Assembly: GCA_030835385.1 (NCBI GenBank)
Contig: JAURPI010000016.1
Location: forward strand, 124,001 to 188,000
Direction: 5' to 3'
Source of the DNA: Alphaproteobacteria bacterium
GTDB taxonomy: Bacteria > Pseudomonadota > Alphaproteobacteria > Rhodospirillales > Rhodospirillaceae
DNA: 64,000 nucleotides
In this document: positions 25,909 through 34,048 of the stretch, in pieces
Position numbering within the stretch: the first letter of the stretch is position 1
Layout of the letters: each line of letters opens with the position of its first letter
The notes under the pieces: model-generated
What the model was told of the DNA's origin: nothing
Seen by the model: the letters and a program-made list of their open reading frames with translations, nothing else
Database searches by the model: none
Made by a program: the position numbers and the translations under genes

Positions 25909-26712
25909 ATGACTGTCGCCATAGGAGTTGTTGGCTGTGCCGGCCGAATGGGGCGCATGGCCATTCAAGAAGTGCTTGCCACGGAGGGCTGTGTCCTGGC
26001 CGGCGGTACAGAGGCACCGGGTGATCATGTCGGATCTGATCTTGGGCCACTGGTCGGTGTAGATGCAATCGGCGTGACCATTGGCGATGATCCGATTGCG
26101 TTGTTTTCGTCGTCCGATGCAGTCATCGACTTTACGGTGCCAGCCGCTACACGTATTCATGCATCTGCGGCAGAAGAAACAGGGACAGCCTTTGTGGTCG
26201 GGACAACGGGTCTTGGGCCCGAAGATCAAACCGCAATAGAGTCTGCAGCACAAAATGCGCCGATAGTTCAAGCGCCTAACTTTTCTATCGGAGTAAACCT
26301 GCTTTTTGCTTTGACTAAAAAAGTGGCCGCCAAGCTCAATCCTGATTACGACATTGAAATTCTTGAAATGCATCACCGGCATAAAGTTGATGCGCCCTCA
26401 GGAACAGCGCTGGGCATTGGCCAAGCTGCAGCAGTTGGCCGTGCAGTTCCTTTGGATGACGTTGCGCGCTACGCCCGAGAAGGGCAGACGGGTCCAAGGA
26501 CCACGGGTGAAATCGGTTTTGCGACATTGCGCGGCGGCGGAGTTATTGGAGACCATACCGTTATGTTTTCCAACGAAGCTGAGCGACTGGAATTGACTCA
26601 TAAGGCGAGTTCGCGCGGAATTTTCGCAGGCGGCGCCGTGCGTGCCGCCCTTTGGCTACAGGGCAAGAAACCTGGTCTATATGGAATGGCCGATGTTCTT
26701 GGTCTTGATTGA
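25909..26712 (+). CDS. dapB: 4-hydroxy-tetrahydrodipicolinate reductase
   Basis: DapB reduces the dihydrodipicolinate-type intermediate with NAD(P)H in lysine and diaminopimelate synthesis. The 267-residue protein has the dinucleotide motif IGVVGCAGRMGRMAIQEV, DAVIDFTVPAATRIHA, VVGTTGL, the active-site EILEMHHRHKVDAPSGTALG (two His and the catalytic Lys) and EIGFATLRGGGVIGDHTVMF. GTG (25897) and TTG (25900) in frame precede the ATG at 25909; the ATG is preferred. nth begins within 3 bases of its stop codon, so they are co-transcribed. The upstream 91 bases separate it from the divergent methyltransferase remnant. Confidence 0.96.
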   Translation: MTVAIGVVGCAGRMGRMAIQEVLATEGCVLAGGTEAPGDHVGSDLGPLVGVDAIGVTIGDDPIALFSSSDAVIDFTVPAATRIHASAAEETGTAFVVGTTGLGPEDQTAIESAAQNAPIVQAPNFSIGVNLLFALTKKVAAKLNPDYDIEILEMHHRHKVDAPSGTALGIGQAAAVGRAVPLDDVARYAREGQTGPRTTGEIGFATLRGGGVIGDHTVMFSNEAERLELTHKASSRGIFAGGAVRAALWLQGKKPGLYGMADVLGLD

Positions 26713-26714
26713 GG

Positions 26715-27404
26715 ATGCGAGTTAAAGACATCCCTGAATTCTATGCGCGTCTTCAAGCGCTAGATCCAGAACCAAAAGGCGAACTCAACTACGTAAATCC
26801 TTACACTTTGCTCGTGGCCGTCGTCTTGTCCGCTCAAGCGACGGATGTTGGGGTCAACAAAGCCACCGGCCCGCTGTTCGAAGTTGTTGACACGCCAGAG
26901 AAGATGGTCGCGCTCGGGGAAGCTAAGCTCAAAGATTTTATTAAAACAATCGGCTTGTTTAATTCAAAAGCCAAGAATGTCATTGCCCTGTCCAAAATTC
27001 TTGTCGAGCAGTACAACAGTACAATTCCTGAAGATCGTGAAACCCTCGAAACCCTACCGGGCGTCGGTCGCAAAACGGCGAACGTTGTCCTTAACATTGC
27101 GTTTGGTCACCCAACGATTGCGGTCGATACCCATCTGTTCCGCATAGGTAATCGGACGGGCATTGCCCCAGGCAAAACGCCATTGGAAGTCGAGCTTAAG
27201 CTTGAGAAACGTACGCCTGCAGAATACATGCGGCATGCGCACCACTGGCTCATTCTACATGGCCGCTATTTGTGCAAAGCGCGGAAGCCAGATTGTTGGC
27301 GGTGCCCGGTTGCGGATTTGTGCAAATTCAAACCCAAAACGCCGGCGCCAGATCAGACGCCAACCAAGCCCACTAAAAAGAAAGCCCGTTCAGGGTCAAA
27401 ATAA
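26715..27404 (+). CDS. nth: Endonuclease III (DNA glycosylase/AP lyase)
   Basis: Nth excises oxidised pyrimidines and cuts the abasic site. The 229-residue protein contains LLVAVVLSAQATDVGVNK, the helix-hairpin-helix LPGVGRKTANVV with the catalytic lysine, AVDTHLFRIGNR with the catalytic aspartate, and the [4Fe-4S] loop CKARKPDCWRCPVADLC (Cys-x6-Cys-x2-Cys-x5-Cys). A basic Lys/Pro-rich tail follows. The ATG at 26715 is preferred over an overlapping TTG at 26709. It lies immediately downstream of dapB. No defect is seen. Confidence 0.96.
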   Translation: MRVKDIPEFYARLQALDPEPKGELNYVNPYTLLVAVVLSAQATDVGVNKATGPLFEVVDTPEKMVALGEAKLKDFIKTIGLFNSKAKNVIALSKILVEQYNSTIPEDRETLETLPGVGRKTANVVLNIAFGHPTIAVDTHLFRIGNRTGIAPGKTPLEVELKLEKRTPAEYMRHAHHWLILHGRYLCKARKPDCWRCPVADLCKFKPKTPAPDQTPTKPTKKKARSGSK

Positions 27405-27427
27405 GCTACGCCGGGTGTGAGAGTTGA

Positions 27428-28046
27428 TTAGGACTTGTCTGCATCAATAACGTCGATTGATCCTTGAACGCGACCACCGGAAGCGATCGTAATATTGTTG
27501 TAGTTGATGCTGCCCTTAACGTGACCTGACTTTGCAACCTCTAAAGTCAGTCGCGCGCGTAGCGTTCCATCAAAAATCCCGGCGATGTAGGCGTGATCGG
27601 CCTCTGCATCTCCTTTAAAGAGACCACTCTCTGAAACTTCGATGGTTGTCGCATCGGATACGTTCGCTTCGATAGTGCCCTGCACCACAAGATTTTCGCA
27701 GGCAGAAATATCGCCAGTGAAAGTAATCGATTTCCCAACGACAAGTCGCTTACCGTCATCATCTCCCGATGACTCGGCTCGCTCAGACTGCAGACGCGAC
27801 GGATTAAGAATGTCGACAACCTTGCGAGGAATTTCCGGCCGGTATGAAGAACTTGAAGGATTGGTTATACGGGATCTTTTTTTTAAACGGTTTTCGCGGC
27901 GGTGTGACGGATGAGGATTCATTGCCAAGCGGTAAGGCACCAATTTCATCTGTTTGTGACGCTGCATCTCTCTCTTCGGCGTCGGCTTCGTCAGCCGGAC
28001 CAGTCTTGTCTTGATCTTGTGATTTCGACTTTTTAGTGCCGAACAT
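27428..28046 (-). pseudogene. Bactofilin, reading frame interrupted at an A8 tract
   Basis: Bactofilins are beta-helical cytoskeletal polymers that organise the cell envelope. The N-terminal frame (ATG at 28046) encodes MFGTKKSKSQDQDK, a charged disordered arm ending PPRKPFKK. The bactofilin core is in another frame: VVGKSITFTGDISACENLVV, QGTIEANVSDATTIEVSESG, GHVKGSINYNNITIASGGRV and QGSIDVID. The switch falls at eight T bases on the plus strand (27877-27884); with seven, a single ~205-residue protein would be read. Possible causes are a frameshift mutation, a homopolymer sequencing error, or slippage that yields some full-length product. The core itself is not degraded, which favours the last two. 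Confidence 0.75.
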
Positions 28047-28135
28047 GTATCCCTAGTCCCAATTAATCGTCACATGCCCGTCTTAGGCGGTTCATGTTGA
28101 GCATTGATAGCGCTCAGTGACGGTGTATCCATACT

Positions 28136-28799
28136 TTATTGTTTCTTATTCAACGATTGAAACAAATGTACCATGGCTGCGGTGCCCAGCACAGCGGCGA
28201 CCATATTGATGAATGGAATTGTAAGGAGCAATGCCGTCCCCGCTCCAGCAAAAGTAACCTTAGCCCGATATTTGCGGCGTAGTGCCAAGGCAGATTTTTC
28301 ATCAAGTCGACGTAGGGCAACAACTTCAAAATACTCGGGGCCGAGGAGATATCCGTTTAGTACATAATAGACGACGAGATTAAGGCCTGGGACCAGATAG
28401 AACGGTAAAGCCATAAGGTTAAGTATAATGGTTAGGCCCAATAAGCCTCGCAGAGGCCACAAGCAAAGCGCTCCAGCCCAGTGTTCGGGATGGACCAAGA
28501 CCAGGGTAGTGGCGCGCCTCAACGGCTTCAGCCACATCTTCTAAGAATATGGAGGCCAAGGCACTCACAATGCCTGGGAACAGAATCAGGGCTATAATTA
28601 GGCTTGCCAGTCCGCCAAACACGTCGAGTGTTGTTTCAACCCAGCCAATTTCGAAAAAGGTGGTGTTGGCCAATCCTCAGCCAACGCCCAAAAGCAGAAA
28701 AATGAACACTAAGATCGTTCCGGCAACGCTTTTGCCGATGATGCCCCGGATACGTAGGTCGGGCAGTTGAGCCACGGCCTTGGCAAAGGCTCTAATCAT
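28136..28799 (-). pseudogene. EI24/CysZ-family membrane protein, nonsense codon and frameshift
   Basis: From ATG at 28799 the frame reads MIRAFAKAVAQLPDLRIRGI and a hydrophobic segment to GVG, then TGA (28679-28677), probably a former tryptophan codon, then GLANTTFFEIGWVETTLDVF, a second membrane segment and ARHYPGLGPSR. The family-typical continuation GLLGLTIILNLMALPFYLVP, YYVLNGYLLGPEYFEVVALR is in a different frame, entered around 28460-28490. EI24/CysZ proteins are multi-pass membrane proteins, in E. coli a sulfate transporter. With two lesions this copy is most likely inactive. It lies between the broken bactofilin gene and the intact PfkB kinase. Confidence 0.8.
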
Positions 28800-28900
28800 A
28801 GGGTTTTGGCCTCCCGGCCCTGGCTGCTTGTGTCCATAGTCGTCGTCGCTATACTGCGCCGCCGCTTGCTTGGCTGTCTAACCTAAGACCTGGAGTTCCC

Positions 28901-29899
28901 ATGTCCGAAGCCCGTTTTGATGTGGTCGGAATCGGCAGTGCGATTGTAGATGTTTTGGCCCACGCCGAAGATGTATTTCTGTCCAAACATGATGCCTCCA
29001 AAGGCACCATGCTTATGGTCGATGAGAATCAGTCGGAAGCCTTATACAAGGATATCGGTCCGGCAATCGAGGCCTCTGGTGGGTCTGCAGCCAATACGAT
29101 GGCCGGTATTGCCTCCTTTGGCGGCAAGCCCGCCTTTATTGGTAAAACCATGGATGACCAACTAGGCGGAATATTTGCCCACGATATTCGTGCCGTCGGC
29201 GTTCATTACGATACCGAACCATTGTCCGACGGCTTGGCGACCGCCCGTTGCATTATTCTTGTCACGCCTGATGCCCAGCGCACGATGTTCACCTATCTGG
29301 GCGCAAGTGGATCATTATCTGCCGCAGACATGGATGAAGAACTCATCGCGTCTTCCAAAGTTCTGTATATCGAAGGGTATCAGTGGGATTTACCAGAGAC
29401 GAAAAAGGCTATCATCAGAGCGTGCGAAACAGCGACCAAGTCTGGCGGCAAAGTCGCCCTAACTCTGTCTGACCCGTTTGTAGTAGAGCGTCATCGCAAT
29501 GACTTGTTTGATTTGGTCAACGAGTACGTCGATATCGTTTTCGCGAATGAACAAGAAATTACGACCCTATTTTTGTCCAACAGTTTCGACGAAGCTGTTG
29601 AGGCTGTTGAGGCTGTTGGAGGCCGCGTCGAAGTGGCTGCGTTGACACGTGGGGCCGAGGGAGCTGTGACGGTGACTAAAGAATCCCTCATAAACACACC
29701 CGCCATGCCTGCCGGAAAGGTCGTCGATACGACCGGAGCGGGGGACCTATATGCAGCAGGATTTCTCTTCGGGTATACCCGCGGCGACGACCTTAAAACA
29801 TGCGCTAATCTTGGGGCGCTCGCCGCTGGCGAAGTGATTTGTCATTTGGGTGCGCGACCCGAGGTTTCTTTAAAAGACCTTGATGTAAAGCTCGACTAA
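28901..29899 (+). CDS. PfkB-family carbohydrate kinase, adenosine kinase-like
   Basis: The 332-residue enzyme belongs to the ribokinase superfamily and most resembles bacterial adenosine kinase. Visible are RFDVVGIGSAIVDVLAHAED, the Gly-Gly motif SGGSAANTMAGIASFGG, GKTMDDQLGGIFAHDIRAVG, and the catalytic PfkB signature VDTTGAGDLYAAGFLFG with the general-base aspartate. The ribosome-binding site GGAG is 7 bases before the ATG. A short in-frame repeat of GAGGCTGTT encodes EAVEAVEAV near residue 230. The true sugar or nucleoside substrate is not certain. Nothing ties it functionally to typA, which follows after 39 bases. Confidence 0.86.
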   Translation: MSEARFDVVGIGSAIVDVLAHAEDVFLSKHDASKGTMLMVDENQSEALYKDIGPAIEASGGSAANTMAGIASFGGKPAFIGKTMDDQLGGIFAHDIRAVGVHYDTEPLSDGLATARCIILVTPDAQRTMFTYLGASGSLSAADMDEELIASSKVLYIEGYQWDLPETKKAIIRACETATKSGGKVALTLSDPFVVERHRNDLFDLVNEYVDIVFANEQEITTLFLSNSFDEAVEAVEAVGGRVEVAALTRGAEGAVTVTKESLINTPAMPAGKVVDTTGAGDLYAAGFLFGYTRGDDLKTCANLGALAAGEVICHLGARPEVSLKDLDVKLD

Positions 29900-29938
29900 A
29901 AAACTTATTCAAATACGCACTTAGTTCGGAATTTTCTC

Positions 29939-31762
29939 ATGTCGCTTCGCAACATTGCGATCATAGCTCACGTTGACCACGGCAAGACCACGCTGGTTGA
30001 CGCTCTTTTCCGGCAGTCGGGAATGGTCCGCGACAATCAGCGCGTCGAAGAACGGGCTATGGATTCTGGTGAGCTTGAGCGCGAACGCGGCATCACAATT
30101 CTGGCCAAGTGTACGTCTGTGACGTGGCGCAACACCAAGATCAATATCGTCGATACTCCAGGACACGCTGACTTCGGTGGTGAAGTGGAGCGTATATTGT
30201 CGATGGTCGACGGCGCTGTTCTTTTGGTGGATGCTGCCGAAGGCCCGCTACCTCAAACCAAATTCGTTGTGTCCAAAGCTTTGGAATTGGGCTTGCGACC
30301 AATTGTGATCATCAACAAAGTCGATCGTGGAGACGCCCGTCCTCAAGACGTGCTCAATGAAGTTTTTGACATGTTTGATGCCTTGGGTGCAGATGAAAAC
30401 CAACTTGATTTTCCGGTCTTGTACGCGGTCGGTCGGGATGGCTGGGCGGTTGAAGATCTTGAGAAAGATACAGGGGTAAACCTAACGCCTTTGTTTGATC
30501 TCATTGTTTCTCATGTGCCGTCGCCAAAACACGACACAGAAGCACCGTTCACCATGTTGGCCACCACGTTGGAAGCAGACCCGTATCTTGGCCGTATTCT
30601 GACCGGCCGCATTTCCACCGGTCGTGCAACAGTCAACATGGCGATCAAGGCCCTCGATATAGATGGCAAGAAACTTGAGGACGGGAGGGCGACCAAACTA
30701 CTCGCGTTTCGTGGGTTGGAGCGGGTTCCTGTCGAAAGCGCTGACGCCGGCGATATCGTTGCAATTGCAGGTCTTTCTGAAGCAACGGTGGCACATACTC
30801 TGTGTGCACCAGAGGTGACCGAACCTTTGGAATCTCGGCCTGTCGATCCGCCAACGTTGGCCATGACGTTCTCCGTGAATGACTCACCCCTGGCCGGACG
30901 TGAAGGCAAGAAAGTCACCAGTCGTCAAATCGGTGATCGTCTCTTTGCGGAAGCTGAAGGCAATGTCGCGATCAAGATCCGTCAAGCTGAAGGCCGCGAT
31001 GCATTTGAAGTCGCTGGTCGTGGTGAACTACAGCTGGGCGTTTTGATCGAGATCATGCGTCGTGAAGGGTTTGAGCTTTCAGTGTCGCGCCCACGCGTTC
31101 TGTATCGGACAGGTGAAGACGGTAAGCGCGAAGAACCGATTGAAGATGTTGTTATTGACGTCGACGAAGAATTCTCCGGCGCGGTCGTTGAAGCCATGTC
31201 AGAGCGCAAGGCAGAAATGCAAGGATTGAAACCCTCGGGCGCCGGCAAAGTGCGCATTAGTTTTCTAGCGCCATCACGGGGTTTAATCGGCTATCACGGC
31301 CAGTTTCTCACTGACACCCGCGGCACGGGGATTATGAACCGCCTTTACCATGGCTATGCCCCTTACAAAGGGGCGATCGCGACAAGGCGTGAGGGTGTTT
31401 TGATCTCGAACTCAGATGGTGAGTCAGTGGCCTATGCCTTGTTCAACCTTCTGGACCGCGGACCGCAGTTTATTCCGTCCGGAGTCAAAGTGTATCGCGG
31501 CATGATCATTGGCGAGCATACGCGGGACAATGATCTCGAAGTGAATCCAATCAAAGGCAAGCAGCTCACAAATATTCGGGCGTCCGGAAAAGACGATGCG
31601 ATCAAACTTTCGCCGCCGCGAATAATGTCTTTGGAGCAGGCTCTGGCCTATATCCAAGACGATGAATTGGTTGAAGTGACGCCATCAAGCATCCGGCTGC
31701 GCAAACGCTACCTTGATCCCAATGATCGCAAGAAGATGGCCAGAAACGCCGACGCAGCGTAA
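29939..31762 (+). CDS. typA: GTP-binding protein TypA/BipA
   Basis: TypA/BipA is a ribosome-associated translational GTPase involved in 50S assembly and stress adaptation. The 607-residue protein shows the G motifs [20 protein letters not shown], the RGITI switch region, [18 protein letters not shown] and [12 protein letters not shown], then EF-G-like domains II, III and V, and the BipA-specific C-terminal domain with [15 protein letters not shown]-like sequence (here [16 protein letters not shown]) and [20 protein letters not shown]. Length and motif order are normal. The AmpG-like permease begins 10 bases after its stop and may share the transcript. Confidence 0.97.
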   Translation: MSLRNIAIIAHVDHGKTTLVDALFRQSGMVRDNQRVEERAMDSGELERERGITILAKCTSVTWRNTKINIVDTPGHADFGGEVERILSMVDGAVLLVDAAEGPLPQTKFVVSKALELGLRPIVIINKVDRGDARPQDVLNEVFDMFDALGADENQLDFPVLYAVGRDGWAVEDLEKDTGVNLTPLFDLIVSHVPSPKHDTEAPFTMLATTLEADPYLGRILTGRISTGRATVNMAIKALDIDGKKLEDGRATKLLAFRGLERVPVESADAGDIVAIAGLSEATVAHTLCAPEVTEPLESRPVDPPTLAMTFSVNDSPLAGREGKKVTSRQIGDRLFAEAEGNVAIKIRQAEGRDAFEVAGRGELQLGVLIEIMRREGFELSVSRPRVLYRTGEDGKREEPIEDVVIDVDEEFSGAVVEAMSERKAEMQGLKPSGAGKVRISFLAPSRGLIGYHGQFLTDTRGTGIMNRLYHGYAPYKGAIATRREGVLISNSDGESVAYALFNLLDRGPQFIPSGVKVYRGMIIGEHTRDNDLEVNPIKGKQLTNIRASGKDDAIKLSPPRIMSLEQALAYIQDDELVEVTPSSIRLRKRYLDPNDRKKMARNADAA

Positions 31763-31771
31763 TCTGGGCAA

Positions 31772-33091
31772 ATGACAGGCCTGCGTTTAACGGATTGGAT
31801 AGCTGCAAGTCGCGTTTATTTACAACGCCGCCTGATCATCATTTTTCTCTTAGGCTTCGCCGCCGGCCTTCCGTATCTGTTGATGTTCGGCACGTTGACG
31901 GCGTGGTTGTCTCAAGCGGGAATCGACAAAACATCTATTGGCCTTTTTGTGCTGACCGGCACGGCCTTTACCTTGAAATTTCTATGGGCGCCGTTGGTTG
32001 ACAGATTGCCCATACCGGTTCTCTCCAAAATACTAGGTCAACGCCGAAGCTGGCTCGTTGTGGCCCAGGTCGTCTGCATGTCGAGCTTGGTTGGCATTGC
32101 TTTGTCAGACCCTGCCGTGAGTTTGGCAACGACGGTCTGGTGGACAGTGATTTTAGCGTTTGCGTCGGCCACCCAGGATATCGTCATCGATGCCTATCGT
32201 ATCGAAACCTTAACAGAGAACGAGCAAGGTGCTGGTGCAGCCGTGTATCAATTGGGCTACCGCCTTGCTTTGATTGCAGCGGGCGCGGGTGCGCTTATTT
32301 TAGCTGATGTGATGGGTTGGATGATCACTTACATCGCGATGGCAGCACTCATGGGTATTGGGTTGATGACGACACTATTCAGCCCCGAGCCGCGGCACCC
32401 CGTTCCACAAGACGACGATCATTTAAACCGCATGGCTCGCTATACCCTATGGCTCAAAGAGTCAGTCGTTGCGCCCTTTGTCGAATTCTTTAGCCGGCCT
32501 GGTGCAATTGCCATTCTATTGTTTGTTGTTTTCTACAAATATGCCGATGGCATTTGGGCGGCGATGGCTAATCCGTTCTATTTGGAGCTCGGGTTTACAC
32601 TCACTGAAATAGGCGTCGTGTCGAAAACCTACGGTGTGGTGATGACAATCATCGGCAGTGTCTTGGGTGGGGTGATGGTGCTGCGGCTGGGCATTTTAAA
32701 GTCTGTCCTATTCGGCGCTGTCAGCATGGCGCTAACCAACCTCCTGTATGCTGGGTTGGCCTTAACCGGCCCGTCTGTCCCGGTCCTGATGGCGGTGATC
32801 TCGATTGAGAATCTCGCCAATGGAATCGGTGGTACCGCGTTCATCGCTTATCTGTCGAGCCTCTGTAATCTTGCCTATACGGCGACTCAGTACGCCCTGT
32901 TGAGTTCGTTTATGAATGTGGCGAGAACATTCTTAGCGTCTGGCGGAGGCTGGCTCGCAGATCAGGTCGATTGGCTTACGTTCTTTGTACTTACCACCGT
33001 AGCCGGAATACCTAGTGTGCTGCTGCTGCTATATCTCATCAAACGATTTCCCACCCACACAGAAATGGCACGGAAAACGGAGCCCGGTTAA
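31772..33091 (+). CDS. MFS transporter, AmpG-like muropeptide permease
   Basis: The 439-residue protein has about 12 hydrophobic segments and the AmpG-type signature IIFLLGFAAGLPYLLMFGTL, TAWLSQAGIDKTSIGLFVL, FLWAPLVDRLPIPVL and GQRRSWLVVAQ. AmpG imports anhydromuropeptides for peptidoglycan recycling. Additional family features are SATQDIVIDAYRIETL and NEQGAGAAVYQLGYR. It begins 10 bases downstream of typA. The 3' end overlaps the remnant of a DUF3891-type gene on the other strand by 4 bases. Assignment to AmpG rather than a related acetyl-CoA-type MFS transporter is fairly good. Confidence 0.86.
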   Translation: MTGLRLTDWIAASRVYLQRRLIIIFLLGFAAGLPYLLMFGTLTAWLSQAGIDKTSIGLFVLTGTAFTLKFLWAPLVDRLPIPVLSKILGQRRSWLVVAQVVCMSSLVGIALSDPAVSLATTVWWTVILAFASATQDIVIDAYRIETLTENEQGAGAAVYQLGYRLALIAAGAGALILADVMGWMITYIAMAALMGIGLMTTLFSPEPRHPVPQDDDHLNRMARYTLWLKESVVAPFVEFFSRPGAIAILLFVVFYKYADGIWAAMANPFYLELGFTLTEIGVVSKTYGVVMTIIGSVLGGVMVLRLGILKSVLFGAVSMALTNLLYAGLALTGPSVPVLMAVISIENLANGIGGTAFIAYLSSLCNLAYTATQYALLSSFMNVARTFLASGGGWLADQVDWLTFFVLTTVAGIPSVLLLLYLIKRFPTHTEMARKTEPG

Positions 33092-33841
33092 GCGGCGATT
33101 AAGCAGAAGGTTTGATGTGAGATATCTGTTGTTTCGAAGGCGGTGGCACCTTGTGTTTCGTCTTGGACAGGCCCCATCCATCGCCCTGAGAACGAAATCT
33201 CAATTCCACTTTTGGCAAAGGGAAATGGATCGAGGGTGTAGGATTCACCTTCGCCTTCAGTAATCGTAATAGTGACATCGTTTCCGGCCACTGTCGGCAC
33301 GTCTGGGAAGGTTTCCGTGCCCCGTATCCCTGCAGCGTTACTGTGGAAGTATAAAGACAGCATGTCGAAAAACTGCAGTTGCTTATATGCGACCCAGACG
33401 AAACCCTCACTGACATAGACAGATGGTTTGAGGCTATCTTGGCGTTGTAATTCGTCAGCCAGAACGCCTTCAGCGAAGACTTTTTTATCACCTTCAAACC
33501 GTGCCAAGATTCCCGGCGCCGCGAGCCCATAGCGACCGTTCAACAAACCAGCGGTATACATACTGGAAAGAAGCCCCGCCAACGCATCGTTTGAGATGTG
33601 TGCTCAAAAGGTGTTTCTGCCAGGTGATAGGGCAAGCCCGTTTCCGGGTTTATATGAACGACTGGGTCAATTTACTGCCAACCAGAATCATGATTGGCGA
33701 TAACGTACCGGACGGATGCATTTTCAATGTCAGAAAATGTGCTGTTACCAAATTCATTGGCCAGCTGATCGGCGAAAGCGGTGTGATGCTCCATCGTCAT
33801 GACAAAGCGTGTGAGCCAGAGTCACTATTCTGGACTATCAT
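33088..33841 (-). pseudogene. DUF3891-family gene with frameshifts and a nonsense codon
   Basis: Three frames must be joined to recover the protein. From ATG at 33841: MIVQNSDSGSHALS, stop TGA at 33799. A second frame continues TMEHHTAFADQLANEFGN, RYVIANHDSGWQ, in-frame TAA (33674-33672), then VVHINPETGLPYHLAETPFE. A third frame, entered around 33590, gives LAGLLSSMYTAGLLNGRYGL, VYVSEGFVWVAYKQLQFFDM and TLDPFPFAKSGIEISFSGRW to 33088. This matches the layout of DUF3891 proteins (His-rich N-terminus, D-x-G-W, LQFFD). The function of the family is not known to me. The last part alone could encode up to 164 residues but lacks the N-terminal motifs. Confidence 0.75.
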
Positions 33842-34027
33842 TGCAGATCCTCAATTAGTTCTCTCCAGGGGGGTAAAGCCTGCTCACAATAGTGATCGAG
33901 CTGAGACTAGGAGCAAAGGCTGTTCAGGGATTGCTCTCGAGATATGGCCAGGCCTTTTAAATACCCCTCTTAATTGCTTGAATACAAAGCGATTCGGACC
34001 GTTTTCTGTGCCCTGGGACTGAGGTAA

Positions 34028-34048
34028 TGTATCTCCACTGTGCCTGAC
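34028..34048 (+). other. Six-codon upstream ORF overlapping the mutS start
   Basis: ATG TAT CTC CAC TGT GCC TGA (34028-34048) follows a GAGG sequence at a workable distance and overlaps the GTG start of mutS (34040) in another frame. It may be a translational coupling device or a chance event. The mutS GTG itself has no close Shine-Dalgarno. Confidence 0.3.

Noticed and set aside
25593-28679. TGA read as tryptophan (recoded genetic code)
   Set aside because: Two broken genes have TGA where tryptophan is expected, but many intact genes end with TGA (for example rdgB, dapB, neuB), and the same broken genes also have TAG or frameshifts.
29590-29620. Tandem GAGGCTGTT repeat
   Set aside because: It is in frame in the PfkB kinase and encodes EAVEAVEAV in a helix; a coding feature, not an independent repeat element.
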